Assembly: GCA_934718155.1 (NCBI GenBank)
Contig: CAKUZF010000009.1
Coordinates: forward strand, 1 to 64,000
Direction: 5' to 3'
Source: an uncultured Parabacteroides sp.
GTDB lineage: Bacteria > Bacteroidota > Bacteroidia > Bacteroidales > Tannerellaceae
DNA length: 64,000 bases
Of this stretch, positions 1 through 9,362 are shown piece after piece. How positions within the stretch are numbered: the first letter of the stretch is position 1; every line of letters starts with the position of its first letter. The notes beneath the pieces were generated by a model. It had not been told where the DNA came from. It ran no database searches and saw nothing but the letters and a program-made list of their open reading frames with translations. The position numbers and the translations under genes were made by a program.

Positions 1-297
1 TTAATCGTTTTTAGAAAAGTATTGGTTTTCAAATCAACCTCTAAAATGCAATACCCAAATTCTGTGTGATGAATATATCAGGATTTATTAACCGAGATGT
101 TCATCCACAGAATTTTCACTTATCAATATCAATCGTTAAAAAGCATACATTTTATTGTGTATCCAATATTTGTTATATTTTTGCAAACGAAAAGATTTGT
201 TTGACAAGCAAACATATGCACATTACAGAAATTAGAACTGTTGCTAAATTATTACCTCTATTGAAGTAAAACACTCACATAATTAATAGTTATCAAC
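1..297. other. AT-rich left-edge intergenic region
   Basis: No convincing gene lies here. The only open frame (66-269) is AT-rich, has no recognisable domain and overlaps the promoter of the next gene, so I treat it as chance. The right part holds a Bacteroidetes-type promoter for the lipoprotein gene at 298, listed separately. Confidence 0.5.
155..183 (+). promoter_or_regulatory. Promoter of lipoprotein gene
   Basis: TTG at 155-157 and TATTTTTG at 176-183 are separated by 18 bases, matching the Bacteroidetes -33/-7 form (TTG, about 19 bases, TAnnTTTG). Transcription would start near 190, giving a leader of about 105 nt ahead of the gene at 298. Confidence 0.55.
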
Positions 298-723
298 ATG
301 AAGAAGTTTAAACATTGGTTTTACGCAGCGGCGTCAGCAGCGATGCTCTCGGCAACCGCTTGCTCCGACGACGACGATCCTGTGATTATCTCTGCGGCGC
401 AACTCGAAGGCGATTGGTATGAGTGCTATGACACTCCGCTTTTCCAAATGGATGGCTTAGTGGAATACAAGTTCAAGACTGACGGCACCTACAAGGTGAG
501 CGTCTACGATGTCTTTTCGGATCAGACGACCCTAACGTCGCACTCCTATCAGCTGAATGGCGACCTGCTCGTGCTTCGCACGGAGCTGCCCTCCGCCTTG
601 CAAGACAGCTTCCAGATTGTGAGCTATAAGCCCAGCGAGATGGCTTGGCAGCGCATAGGCACTACCTACTCTTTGGGTACTCTAAGCAGCGACTACATGC
701 ACTTCAAACGCAGCCAAGAGTAG
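298..723 (+). CDS. Small lipocalin-like lipoprotein
   Basis: A 141-residue protein with a lipoprotein signal peptide: positive start (MKKFKHW), hydrophobic stretch, then lipobox LSATAC with the lipidated Cys at residue 22. The Cys is followed by SDDDD. In Bacteroidetes an acidic stretch just after the Cys is typical of lipoproteins exported to the cell surface. The mature part (about 115 residues) looks like a beta-rich lipocalin-type fold: 'LEGDWYECYD' near the start, then alternating polar and hydrophobic strands. No catalytic motif is seen. It stands alone between its own promoter and a shared terminator. The function is unknown; a surface small-ligand or lipid-binding role is only inference. 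Confidence 0.8.
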   Translation: MKKFKHWFYAAASAAMLSATACSDDDDPVIISAAQLEGDWYECYDTPLFQMDGLVEYKFKTDGTYKVSVYDVFSDQTTLTSHSYQLNGDLLVLRTELPSALQDSFQIVSYKPSEMAWQRIGTTYSLGTLSSDYMHFKRSQE

Positions 724-738
724 GCGTTCACACGCATA

Positions 739-788
739 GAAAAAGCCCCCACGGATTGGTCTGATGGCCATCCCGTGGGGGCTTTTTT
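739..788. terminator. Bidirectional intrinsic terminator
   Basis: Inverted repeat AGCCCCCACGG (744-754) / CCGTGGGGGCT (773-783), flanked by A's on the left and a T run on the right. It can therefore stop both the lipoprotein gene (+) and the leftward carB transcript (-). Confidence 0.85.
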
Positions 789-814
789 ATGCGCAAATTA
801 AACGCTATGCGGTT

Positions 815-3800
815 TTATTTGTACTCTTGCCAGCTCTTGATTTGGATGTCTTCCATCTTCATCTGGCAGAACGCGTCGATGAAGGCGCTTGCCAAGCGAG
901 CGTTGGTGATCAACGGAATGTTGTGATCGATCGCTGCGCGACGGATCTTATAACCATTCGTCAACTCACGCTTGCTGTGATCCTTCGGGATGTTGACAAC
1001 CAGTTCGAACACGTGGTTGCTGAACATTTCCATGATGTTCAGGTCGCCTTCCTCGTCGGGCCAGCTTACGGCAATCGCAGGAATCTGATTTTCGTTCAAG
1101 AACTTAGCCGTTCCTTGCGTGCCATAGATGGTGTAACCCTTAGCGGCCAATGCGCGGCAGGGCTCCAGTAGGTCTACCTTGCTCTTAGCGGCACCCGACG
1201 AAACGAGGATGTTCTTCTTCGGGATGGTGTTGCCTACGGCGATCATAGCCGAGAGCAGCGCCTCGTTGAAGTCGTCGCCGATGCAGCCTACCTCGCCAGT
1301 TGAGCTCATGTCGACGCCCAAAACAGGGTCTGCCTTGTGCAGACGGGCGAATGAGAACTGAGAGGCCTTAACGCCAATCCAGTCGATGTCGAACGCGCTC
1401 TTATCGGGCTTCGCATAGGGAGCGTCGAGCATGATGCGTGTCGCTGTCTCGATGAAGTTGCGCTTCAGCACCTTCGATACGAACGGGAAGCTGCGTGACG
1501 CACGCAAGTTACACTCGATAACCTTTACGAAGTTGTTCTTAGCCAAGAACTGGATGTTGAACGGACCTGAGATATTGAGCTCCTTGGCGATCATCTTGCT
1601 GACCTTCTTGATGCGGCGTGCCGTCTCGAAGTAGATCTTCTGTGCGGGGAACACCAGGGTTGCGTCGCCCGAGTGAACACCGGCAAACTCGATGTGCTCG
1701 CTGATGGCATACTCCACCACCTCGCCGTTGCGTGCTACGGCGTCGAACTCGATCTCCTTCGTGCCCTGCATAAACTCCGACACGACAACGGGATACTCCT
1801 TCGAAACCTTTGCGGCCAGGCCGAGGAACTCGATCATCTGCTCCTTCGTGTGGCACACGTTCATTGCCGCACCCGAAAGCACGTAGGAAGGGCGGATCAA
1901 GATGGGGAATCCAACCTCCTCGATGAAGGCGTCGATCTCTTCCATGCTTGTCAGCTCAGCCCAACGCGGCTGGTCGATACCCAGCTGATCAAGCATAGCC
2001 GAGAACTTGTGGCGGTTCTCCGCACGGTCGATCGAGATGGGCGATGTGCCGAGGATGGGCACATTCTGGCGATGCAACTTCATGGCCAAGTTGTTAGGAA
2101 TCTGACCTCCTACTGAAACGATTACGCCCCTCGGCAACTCCAAGTCGATCACGTCTAACACGCGCTCGAACGAGAGCTCGTCGAAGTAGAGGCGGTCGCA
2201 CATGTCGTAGTCGGTAGAGACCGTCTCGGGGTTGTAGTTGATCATGATCGACTTATAACCCAGCTTACGGGCTGTCTGCGCCGCATTGACCGAACACCAG
2301 TCGAACTCTACCGACGAACCGATGCGGTAGGCTCCTGAGCCCAGGATGATCACGTTCTTATCGTTCGGATAGTAGGTGACGTCGTGCGGCTCACGATCGT
2401 AGGTCATATAGAGGTAGTTGGTCAGTTCGGGGTGCTCAGAAGCGATTGTGTTGATGCGCTTCACGGTAGGCAGCACGTCGAGTTTCTTGCGTCGGTTGCG
2501 CACGCGGATGTTCTCCTTCTCCATGTTTCCCGCAGGATTCTCTACGAAGCGGGCAATCTGGAAGTCGGAGAAGCCCAATCGCTTAGCCTCCAACAGCACA
2601 TCGGCGGGCAGCTCCTCGATCTTGTCGTATTTCTTCAACACCGCTACATAGTCGACGATGTTCTTCAGTTTATCCAAGAACCAGGGAGTGATCTTCGTCA
2701 GCTCGTGGATGCGTTCTACGCTGTAGCCCTTCATCAAGGCCTCAGCCACGGCGAAGATACGGAGGTCGGTCGGGTTGGCCAACTCGTCGTCGAGGTTGTC
2801 GAAGTGGATGTCGTTGTTGCCCACGAAGCCATGCATGCCCTGGCCAATCATACGCAAGCCCTTCTGGATGATCTCCTCGAAGCTCTTACCAATCGACATG
2901 ATTTCGCCGACCGACTTCATGCTTGAGCCAATCAAACGGCTCACGCCCTCAAACTTCGTCAAGTCCCAACGGGGGATTTTCGCAATGATATAGTCCACCT
3001 CAGGTGCCTTGTAGGCCGAGTTCGGTGTGCCCATCTCGCCAATCTGGTCGAGGCCGTAGCCCAACGCCAACTTAGCGGCAACGAAAGCCAAGGGATAGCC
3101 ACTTGCCTTAGAAGCCAATGCCGAAGAACGGCTCAAACGAGCGTTCACCTCGATGACGCGATAGTCGCATGTCTCAGAATTGAACGCATACTGGATGTTA
3201 CACTCGCCCACAATGCCAAGGTGGCGGATCGTCTTGATCGAAAGCTCCTTCAGCAGCGTCAGCTCTTTCTCGGTCAGTGAGCAGGTGGGGGCAACCACGA
3301 TGCTTTCGCCGGTGTGCACGCCCAGCGGATCGACGTTCTCCATGCTTACAACCGTGAAGCAATGGTCGTTCTTATCGCGGATTACCTCAAACTCGATCTC
3401 CTTCCAGCCCTTCAGCGACTCCTCGACGAGGATCTGCGGCGAGTAGGCAAAAGCGCTCTCGGCCAGCGTGCGCAGCTCTGCCTCATTCTTACAGATACCG
3501 CTACCCAGGCCACCCAGCGCATAGGCCGAACGGATCATGACGGGATAGCCAATGCGATTAGCGGCCGTGATGGCGTCGTCCATGCTCTCTACAGCCTGGC
3601 TGACGGGGGTCTTCACCTCGATCTCGTTCAGTTTCTTTACAAAGAGGTCGCGATCCTCCGTGTACATGATTGCCTCTACCGAGGTGCCCAACACCTGCAC
3701 GCCATACTTTGCCAGCGTGCCCGACGTGTAGAGCTCCGTACCGCAGTTCAACGCGGTTTGTCCACCAAAGGCAAGCAGGATGCCGTCGGGGCGCTCTTTC

Positions 3801-4030
3801 TTGATGATCTCCTCGACGAAGTAGGTCGTGATCGGCAAGAAATACACCTTGTCGGCCACACCCTCAGAAGTCTGGATCGTAGCGATGTTCGGGTTAATCA
3901 AAACGGTGTTGATACCCTCTTCACGCATCGCCTTCAGCGCTTGCGATCCTGAGTAGTCAAACTCTCCGGCCTGACCGATTTTCAAGGCTCCTGAACCTAA
4001 CACGAGGACTTTCTTGATGTTGTGTGTCAT
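815..4030 (-). CDS. carB: Carbamoyl-phosphate synthase large subunit
   Basis: A 1071-residue protein of the usual CarB length. It makes carbamoyl phosphate from bicarbonate, glutamine-derived ammonia and two ATP, for pyrimidine and arginine synthesis. It shows two homologous ATP-grasp halves: the first begins 'VLVLGSGALKIGQAGEFDYS', the second contains 'VIILGSGAYRIGSSVEFDW'. Both carry the biotin-carboxylase-like N-domain motif (GGQTALNCG, GGQIPNN). A C-terminal MGS-like allosteric domain covers roughly the last 140 residues ('GYTIYGTQGTAKFL'). The small subunit carA is not beside it. The gene lies 47 bp after the aminotransferase gene on the same strand with no promoter box visible in the gap, so it may be the last gene of the lptG-ribBA-aspC transcript. 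Confidence 0.97.
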   Translation of the reverse strand: MTHNIKKVLVLGSGALKIGQAGEFDYSGSQALKAMREEGINTVLINPNIATIQTSEGVADKVYFLPITTYFVEEIIKKERPDGILLAFGGQTALNCGTELYTSGTLAKYGVQVLGTSVEAIMYTEDRDLFVKKLNEIEVKTPVSQAVESMDDAITAANRIGYPVMIRSAYALGGLGSGICKNEAELRTLAESAFAYSPQILVEESLKGWKEIEFEVIRDKNDHCFTVVSMENVDPLGVHTGESIVVAPTCSLTEKELTLLKELSIKTIRHLGIVGECNIQYAFNSETCDYRVIEVNARLSRSSALASKASGYPLAFVAAKLALGYGLDQIGEMGTPNSAYKAPEVDYIIAKIPRWDLTKFEGVSRLIGSSMKSVGEIMSIGKSFEEIIQKGLRMIGQGMHGFVGNNDIHFDNLDDELANPTDLRIFAVAEALMKGYSVERIHELTKITPWFLDKLKNIVDYVAVLKKYDKIEELPADVLLEAKRLGFSDFQIARFVENPAGNMEKENIRVRNRRKKLDVLPTVKRINTIASEHPELTNYLYMTYDREPHDVTYYPNDKNVIILGSGAYRIGSSVEFDWCSVNAAQTARKLGYKSIMINYNPETVSTDYDMCDRLYFDELSFERVLDVIDLELPRGVIVSVGGQIPNNLAMKLHRQNVPILGTSPISIDRAENRHKFSAMLDQLGIDQPRWAELTSMEEIDAFIEEVGFPILIRPSYVLSGAAMNVCHTKEQMIEFLGLAAKVSKEYPVVVSEFMQGTKEIEFDAVARNGEVVEYAISEHIEFAGVHSGDATLVFPAQKIYFETARRIKKVSKMIAKELNISGPFNIQFLAKNNFVKVIECNLRASRSFPFVSKVLKRNFIETATRIMLDAPYAKPDKSAFDIDWIGVKASQFSFARLHKADPVLGVDMSSTGEVGCIGDDFNEALLSAMIAVGNTIPKKNILVSSGAAKSKVDLLEPCRALAAKGYTIYGTQGTAKFLNENQIPAIAVSWPDEEGDLNIMEMFSNHVFELVVNIPKDHSKRELTNGYKIRRAAIDHNIPLITNARLASAFIDAFCQMKMEDIQIKSWQEYK

Positions 4031-4077
4031 AAGTTCTTTATCTGGTTGTTTTTATGTAATTAAGTTGTTCTCTCTTT

Positions 4078-5271
4078 TTATTTCAGCTTAGCCAGCGCCT
4101 CCTTGATGCGCTTGATAGCCTCTACGATGTTCTCGTCGCTCGTAGCGTAGCTCATGCGCAAGCACTCGGGTGCGCCAAACGAGGTTCCGCCCACGCAAGC
4201 CACGTGGCCTACCTCCAGAAGATACATCGCCATCTCGTCGGCGTTGTGGATGGTGCGCTGTCCGTCGCTCTTGCCGAAATAGGAGCTGAATTTCGGGAAG
4301 AGATAGAATGCGCCCTCAGGTCTGTTCACCTCAAGGCCAGGCACCTCCTTGGCCAGTTTCACGATCAGGTCGCGTCGACGCTCGAAGGCCTTGCGCATCT
4401 CCTCGACGGGAGCTTGCGTGCCGGTGTAGGCTGCCTCGGCTGCCTTTTGCGACACGGAGCAGGGCCCCGACGTGTATTGGCCTTGCAATTTGTTGATGGC
4501 CTTTATGATCCACTCCTCTGCGGCCACGAAGCCGATTCTCCAGCCTGTCATGGCGTAAGCCTTCGACACGCCGTTTATGATGATCGTGCGCTCACGCATG
4601 CCCTCGATCGTGGCGATGCTGTTGTGGCGGCCCACATAGTTGATGTGTTCGTAGATCTCGTCGGAGATGACAAACACCTCGGGATGCCTTTTCAGCACCT
4701 CGGCCAGTCCTGCCAGCTCCTCGGCGCTATACACGGAGCCTGTCGGGTTGGACGGCGAGCAGAGGATCAACGCCTTGGTCTTAGGCGTGATGGCTGCCTC
4801 AAGCTGCGCGGGAGTGATCTTGAAATCTTGCTCAATACCTGCTGATACGATCACGGGGGTACCCTCGGCCAGTTTCACCATCTCCGGATAGCTCACCCAG
4901 AAGGGTGCGGGGATGATCACCTCGTCGCCGCGGTTTACGAGCGCCAGGATGGCGTTGCAAACGCACTGCTTCGCTCCATTACCACATGAGATTTGGTTGG
5001 CCGTGAAGTCCATGCCATTCTCATTCTTCATTTTGGCTACGATTGCGTTGCGCAAGGCGGGATAGCCCGCCACGGGTGAATAGCGAGAGTAATTGTCGTC
5101 GATTGCCTGCTTCGCAGCTTGCTTGATGTGCTCCGGCGTGTTGAAGTCGGGCTCACCTACGCTAAGGTTGATTACGTCAACGCCTTGGGCTTTCAACTCG
5201 CCGCTTTTTTGTGACATAGCCAGTGTAGCTGATGGCGACAGAGAGGCTAAACGATCTGAGACTTGTGTCAT
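4078..5271 (-). CDS. aspC: Aspartate aminotransferase (class I, PLP)
   Basis: A 397-residue fold-type I aminotransferase that interconverts aspartate/2-oxoglutarate and oxaloacetate/glutamate. Visible residues are the PLP-contacting Asn175 (SPSNPTG), Asp204 (VISDEIY), the Schiff-base Lys237 (GVSKAYAMTGW) and Arg245. The N-terminal 'NLSVGEPDFNTP' is typical of the Igamma aspartate aminotransferases of many bacteria. It starts 23 bp after ribBA stops, on the same strand, so it is probably co-transcribed. Substrate is assigned from family resemblance only; related enzymes also accept aromatic or other amino acids. Confidence 0.92.
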   Translation of the reverse strand: MTQVSDRLASLSPSATLAMSQKSGELKAQGVDVINLSVGEPDFNTPEHIKQAAKQAIDDNYSRYSPVAGYPALRNAIVAKMKNENGMDFTANQISCGNGAKQCVCNAILALVNRGDEVIIPAPFWVSYPEMVKLAEGTPVIVSAGIEQDFKITPAQLEAAITPKTKALILCSPSNPTGSVYSAEELAGLAEVLKRHPEVFVISDEIYEHINYVGRHNSIATIEGMRERTIIINGVSKAYAMTGWRIGFVAAEEWIIKAINKLQGQYTSGPCSVSQKAAEAAYTGTQAPVEEMRKAFERRRDLIVKLAKEVPGLEVNRPEGAFYLFPKFSSYFGKSDGQRTIHNADEMAMYLLEVGHVACVGGTSFGAPECLRMSYATSDENIVEAIKRIKEALAKLK

Positions 5272-5294
5272 ATCTGTTACTGAATTATTAGTGG

Positions 5295-6509
5295 TTATTT
5301 AATATTGTGCAAAATGTGGCCCATACGCTCCTTCTTAGTCTTCATATAGAACTCGTTGTATGGGTTGGGGTTGATTTCGATAGGGATGTTCTCCACCACG
5401 GAGAGTCCGTAGGCCTCCAAGCCTACCCGCTTCACGGGGTTGTTGCTGATGAGGCGCATCTTCGTGATGCCCAGCTGGCGAAGGATCTGCGCACCCACGC
5501 CATAGTCGCGCTCGTCGGCTTGGTGTCCCAGGCAGATGTTGGCGTCGACCGTGTCCATGCCGTTCTCCTGCAGCTTGTAGGCCTTCATCTTCTCCATCAG
5601 GCCGATGCCACGTCCCTCTTGGTTGAGGTAGATCACGGCTCCGCGGCCCTCTTTCTCGATCATGCGGAGCGCCTCATGCAGCTGGTCGCCGCAGTCGCAA
5701 CGCATAGAGCCGAAGATGTCGCCCGTAGCGCACGATGAGTGCACGCGCACCATGACGGGCTCTTCGGTCGTCACGTCGCCCTTGATCACGGCGATGTGCT
5801 CCAGTCCGTTGCTCTTCTGGCAGAAGGGGATCAGGCGGAAGTGTCCGTATTTGGTCGGCATGTCGACCTCCTCGCCTCGCTCCACGATCGACTCCTGTTT
5901 CAGGCGGTAGGCGATCAGGTCGGCGATCGATACCAGCTTGATGTGGTGTTCGTCGGCCATCTTGCGCAGCTCAGGCAGGCGGGCCATGGTGCCGTCGTCG
6001 CTCATGATCTCCATCAGCGCGGCTGCGGGATAGAGGTCGGCCAGGCGGCAAAGGTCGATGCTCGCCTCGGTGTGGCCCGCACGACGCAGCACGCCCTTAT
6101 CCTGGGCGTAGAGCGGATTGATGTGGCCCGGGCGGCCGAAGGTCTCGGGGGTGGAGGCGGGGTCGGCCAGCGCCTGTATCGTAGCGGCGCGGTCGGCGGC
6201 AGAAACGCCCGTTGAGCAGCCTTCCAGCTTATCGATGGTCACCGTGAAAGGGGTACCTAAAACGGAGGTGTTGTTCGTCACTTGGTGCGGCAGGTCCAAC
6301 TCCTCGCAGCGCGAAACGGTGATCGGGGCGCACAGCACGCCACGTGCGTTTTTCAGCATGAAGTTGATTTTCTCTGGCGTCACCTTCTCGGCGGCGATGA
6401 TCAAATCGCCTTCGTTCTCGCGATCCTCGTCATCAACAACGATAACGAATTTTCCTTCGCGAAAATCGGCAATAGCCTCTTCGATGGTGTCTAATGTAAT
6501 CTTGCTCAT
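5295..6509 (-). CDS. ribBA: Bifunctional DHBP synthase / GTP cyclohydrolase II
   Basis: A 404-residue fusion providing the two entry reactions of riboflavin synthesis. The N-terminal half (about 1-205) is 3,4-dihydroxy-2-butanone-4-phosphate synthase, with the acidic metal site [10 protein letters not shown] and the signature GRPGHINPL. The C-terminal half is GTP cyclohydrolase II, with the zinc ligands in [20 protein letters not shown] and the catalytic QEGRGIGL loop. Both halves look intact. It starts 9 bp after the lptG-like gene and is followed 23 bp later by the aminotransferase, so it is inside an operon. No riboswitch is expected or seen directly upstream. Confidence 0.97.
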   Translation of the reverse strand: MSKITLDTIEEAIADFREGKFVIVVDDEDRENEGDLIIAAEKVTPEKINFMLKNARGVLCAPITVSRCEELDLPHQVTNNTSVLGTPFTVTIDKLEGCSTGVSAADRAATIQALADPASTPETFGRPGHINPLYAQDKGVLRRAGHTEASIDLCRLADLYPAAALMEIMSDDGTMARLPELRKMADEHHIKLVSIADLIAYRLKQESIVERGEEVDMPTKYGHFRLIPFCQKSNGLEHIAVIKGDVTTEEPVMVRVHSSCATGDIFGSMRCDCGDQLHEALRMIEKEGRGAVIYLNQEGRGIGLMEKMKAYKLQENGMDTVDANICLGHQADERDYGVGAQILRQLGITKMRLISNNPVKRVGLEAYGLSVVENIPIEINPNPYNEFYMKTKKERMGHILHNIK

Positions 6510-6518
6510 ATTCTTGTT

Positions 6519-8492
6519 TTATTTATTATCTGTAATATTCAGCAAATGTAGTGAATATATCATATCTTTCAGCTCTTTGGACACTTTTTGTGCTTGCGAA
6601 ATGTCGTGGCGCAGCAATTTGCGCTGATAAACGGCAATCAGGTAAAGCGGAACGCCAAGCGGCAGGCACCAGCCTACGCATTGATAGGCCTTTCGGCTGA
6701 GCCGATCGCCCAGCTGGTTGGTGTAGCCCCCAATCACGGGATAGTCCATCAGCTTGTTGAGCACAAGGTTCTGGTCGGAGTTGCCCAGCTCCTCCACCAC
6801 CGCCTCGATGCGTTGCGCCAGCTCCTCGGCGCGGCCGTCTTTCCCGCCGTTGCGCCAATAGTCAAGGTAGTTCACCCAGCGGCGGTGCTGGTTCGTATAG
6901 GTGCGGCAGTCGGCCTCGAGGGCCTCCAGCTGGGGCACGAGCGCGTCGTAGTTGGGGGCGAAGATGATCACCTCCTTCTTCTCCACCTTGCGTCCCTCGC
7001 GCTTGCCCAGCAGGTTCTTCAGCGCATTGAGGTAGGTGTCGGCGTTCATGATCACCGAGTCTTTGGCCGCCTTGTAGGTCAGGAAGGCTCCCATCGGGGT
7101 GAGCACGGCCGAGCTGAGCCACATGCCCCGCCATGCCTCCCACACACCGTCGCGGGCCATCTTGTAGCCCATGTTGTCGATGATGTAATAGAAGATGAAG
7201 AGGATCACCGAAATCACCACCGGCACGCCCAGTCCGCCCTTGCGGATGATAGCCCCTAAGGGGGCGCCGATGAAGAAGAACATCAGGCAGGCGAAGGAGA
7301 CGGTGAATTTCTTGTGCCACTCCGTCAGGTGGCGTCGCACCTTGTAGGCCTCGTCGCCCACCTGCGCCGCACGGAAGAAGTAGTCGGTTTTCATGTTTTC
7401 GAGCGTGTTCTTCGCCCGGTTCAGGATGGTGGCCTGGCTGCTTTTCTTCTCGGCCTGGAAGAGGCTGTCGAAGTTCAACTGGAAGTTCTCGGCCAGTTTC
7501 GGCAGGGGCTTCACACGCAGCTGCGGCGTGCAGGCCTCCCCCGTCTCGTCGGCGTCGACCTGCTGGTTCATCGTGCGCACGGTGTGTATGTAGCTGGCCT
7601 CGTAGATGCTTCGGGCGTTGATGGTTTTCACGCTGTCGAGCTTCAGCGTCATCGAGTCGATCGAGGCCTGCAGGTCGCTGAGGTTCTTGCCCATGTATTG
7701 GTTTTGTAGGAAGCTGTCGTCGGTGCGCTTGAAGTTGGCGTCGAACTCGATGAGAATCTCCTTCGTGTCGAAACTCTCGCGCCTGTAGGGCACAGCCGTG
7801 GCCTCTTGCGACCCTCCGTCTTGGCTGCGCAGGTTCTCGAAACTCTCGCCGTTGAAGAGCGAGAGCACCAGGAAGAGCTTATCGGCCGAGGTCTTCAGCC
7901 AGCCCGAGTCGGCCACGATCACACGGGCGTTGTTAAATCCCTCCGAGTAGTCGTAGATCATCAGGTCGCTCAGCAGGCCCGTCTCGGTGTTCTTCTTGTG
8001 CACATACACGTTGAGGCCGGGTATCTCTTTGTAGAACGAGCCCTCAGGAATGTCGAGCTCGGGCGATTTCTGTCGCATGGAGTAGAGCAGGGTGAAGAGC
8101 TTCACCTGCACGACGGGCATGGCGTTGTTTTGATAGAAGAAGGTGCCTACGCTGATCATCGCCAGGGCGACGATCAAAGGGCGCATGATGTGGATCAGCG
8201 AGATGCCGGCCGACTTCATGGCCAACAGCTCCAGTCGTTCGCCCAGGTTGCCAAAGGTCATGAGCGAGGCCAGCAAGACGGCCAGCGGCAGCGCCATGGG
8301 CACAAGGTAGAGCGCCGCGTACATAAACATTTCCGCCAAGACCGCCATGCCGATACCCTTTCCTACCATGTCGTCGATGTAGCGCCAGAGGAACTGCATC
8401 AAGACAATGAAAAGACAAATGCCGAAGGTCATCATGAATAGCGGCACGAACGTTTGCAGCATGAAGGTGTATAGTCGTTTAATTCTCAACAT
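6519..8492 (-). CDS. LptF/LptG (YjgP/YjgQ) family permease, enlarged
   Basis: A 657-residue inner-membrane protein of the family that extracts lipopolysaccharide from the inner membrane in the LptBFG transporter. Near the N-terminus are a hydrophobic hairpin (about 12-35) and two further helices ('LVPMALPLAVLLASLMTFG' then 'IMRPLIVALAMISVG'). A long periplasmic region follows, and a second cluster of helices lies near 390-460 ('FACLMFFFIGAPLGAIIRKG' is the family's conserved motif). It is much longer than the roughly 360-residue E. coli proteins because of an expanded middle region and a C-terminal extension of about 170 residues ending in another hydrophobic segment. It is first in the ribBA-aspC operon, with a promoter box at 8528-8535. 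LptF versus LptG cannot be decided from sequence alone. Confidence 0.9.
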   Translation of the reverse strand: MLRIKRLYTFMLQTFVPLFMMTFGICLFIVLMQFLWRYIDDMVGKGIGMAVLAEMFMYAALYLVPMALPLAVLLASLMTFGNLGERLELLAMKSAGISLIHIMRPLIVALAMISVGTFFYQNNAMPVVQVKLFTLLYSMRQKSPELDIPEGSFYKEIPGLNVYVHKKNTETGLLSDLMIYDYSEGFNNARVIVADSGWLKTSADKLFLVLSLFNGESFENLRSQDGGSQEATAVPYRRESFDTKEILIEFDANFKRTDDSFLQNQYMGKNLSDLQASIDSMTLKLDSVKTINARSIYEASYIHTVRTMNQQVDADETGEACTPQLRVKPLPKLAENFQLNFDSLFQAEKKSSQATILNRAKNTLENMKTDYFFRAAQVGDEAYKVRRHLTEWHKKFTVSFACLMFFFIGAPLGAIIRKGGLGVPVVISVILFIFYYIIDNMGYKMARDGVWEAWRGMWLSSAVLTPMGAFLTYKAAKDSVIMNADTYLNALKNLLGKREGRKVEKKEVIIFAPNYDALVPQLEALEADCRTYTNQHRRWVNYLDYWRNGGKDGRAEELAQRIEAVVEELGNSDQNLVLNKLMDYPVIGGYTNQLGDRLSRKAYQCVGWCLPLGVPLYLIAVYQRKLLRHDISQAQKVSKELKDMIYSLHLLNITDNK

Positions 8493-8527
8493 TGCCTTGT
8501 CTATATATATATGTATATACCAGCCGA

Positions 8528-8535
8528 CAAAAGTA
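8528..8535 (-). promoter_or_regulatory. -7 box of lptG-like/ribBA operon
   Basis: On the minus strand TACTTTTG (plus CAAAAGTA) fits TAnnTTTG and lies 36 bp upstream of the permease start. No clear TTG is present 19 bases further upstream, so only the -7 element is supported. Confidence 0.4.
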
Positions 8536-8580
8536 ATGGAAAAAACGCTAACTACCTCGCTCCGGGCGGCGAAAACTTCG

Positions 8581-8967
8581 CTAAAGGATGCCGAGCGACC
8601 GTTTCAGGTTGCAGATTTGCGAATCCCAAAGCTCGATGGAGTCTGATTTTTCGTCTATCTCGGCGAAATCGGTCACCTCGAGCGCGGTGGTTCCTGTCAT
8701 CTCATACCAGTGTATCTTAAACTCGAAATAGGCGTCGTTTTGCTCCTCGTCTTCCCATCGCAGGCGGATGAAGACTTCCGGTTCAGAGGCGATGATGCTG
8801 GCCGACTGCCACTCGCGGTTCCAGCGGAAGGAGTAGCGCTTCTCGGTGATGATCACTTCGTCGGCAAACCAGGCCGTGAGGCCTAAACCTGTCGTCAGCT
8901 GATTCCAAAGGCATCGGGGCGACACTTTACCCAAAAGGTATTCAATGTGATATTTGTTCTTTCCCAT
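8581..8967 (-). CDS. START/AHSA1-like domain protein
   Basis: A 128-residue soluble protein without signal peptide. The beta-alpha-beta pattern, with aromatic strands 'RYSFRWNREWQ' and 'YFEFKIHWYEMTGTTALEV' and a final long helix, resembles the small START-like (AHSA1-type) proteins common in Bacteroidetes, which have a helix-grip fold and a hydrophobic cavity. No catalytic residues are evident. It lies 88 bp upstream of the lptG-like gene on the same strand, with that operon's -7 box in the gap. Function unknown; a ligand-binding or regulatory cofactor role is inference. Confidence 0.8.
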   Translation of the reverse strand: MGKNKYHIEYLLGKVSPRCLWNQLTTGLGLTAWFADEVIITEKRYSFRWNREWQSASIIASEPEVFIRLRWEDEEQNDAYFEFKIHWYEMTGTTALEVTDFAEIDEKSDSIELWDSQICNLKRSLGIL

Positions 8968-9117
8968 GGCATTCGAGATTTTGAAACAGGCGCAAGATAC
9001 GCATTATATTCCAAACGGCGTTTGTTTTACCCCTGTTTTTTTTAATAAAAAATCAATTCAAAATGAATTACTTAGAGCGTGGCCTCGTAAAAAGGCCGAA
9101 AAAAAACGCCGAAAAAG

Positions 9118-9148
9118 TTGCGCAGTCCAAAAATATGCCCTACTTTTG
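9118..9148 (+). promoter_or_regulatory. Promoter of tRNA(CAT)
   Basis: TTG at 9118-9120, a 20-base spacer, and TACTTTTG at 9141-9148, ending 31 bp before the tRNA gene. It fits the Bacteroidetes housekeeping promoter form. Confidence 0.6.
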
Positions 9149-9179
9149 CAGCGTCAATCTGAGAGGGATTGACCATGAT

Positions 9180-9253
9180 GGCGAGATAGCTCAGCTGGTT
9201 AGAGCGCATGATTCATAATCATGAGGTCCCCGGTTCAATCCCGGGTCTCGCTA
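9180..9253 (+). tRNA. tRNA with CAT anticodon (Met elongator likely)
   Basis: Complete 74-nt cloverleaf. Acceptor GGCGAGA pairs with TCTCGCT (one G-T pair at the end). The D arm is GCTC/GAGC and the anticodon stem CATGA/TCATG with loop TTCATAA, so the anticodon is CAT. The T arm is CCCGG/CCGGG with TTCAATC. The discriminator is A and the 3' CCA is not encoded. The anticodon stem lacks the three G-C pairs of initiator tRNA, so this is elongator Met or the lysidine-modified Ile2 species. The two cannot be separated by eye with certainty. Confidence 0.93.
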
Positions 9254-9264
9254 CAAAACAAACG

Positions 9265-9304
9265 AAGGCTTGCTAATCGATGATTAGTGAGCCTTTTCTT
9301 TTTA
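9265..9304 (+). terminator. Terminator of the tRNA gene
   Basis: AGGCTTGCTAATC (9266-9278) and GATTAGTGAGCCT (9282-9294) form a 13-bp stem with two G-U pairs and a 3-nt loop, followed by TTTCTTTTTAT. Confidence 0.75.
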
Positions 9305-9362
9305 TCAGCTATACCACAATGAGTTAGGCGTTCGGGGCTCATCCCGACGAACGGCAGCTGTC

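Noticed and set aside
66..269. Open frame at the left edge as a gene
   Set aside because: AT-rich, overlaps the promoter of the next gene and shows no domain.
9180..9253. tRNA as an integration site
   Set aside because: No duplicated tRNA end, integrase or element boundary was seen within the window.
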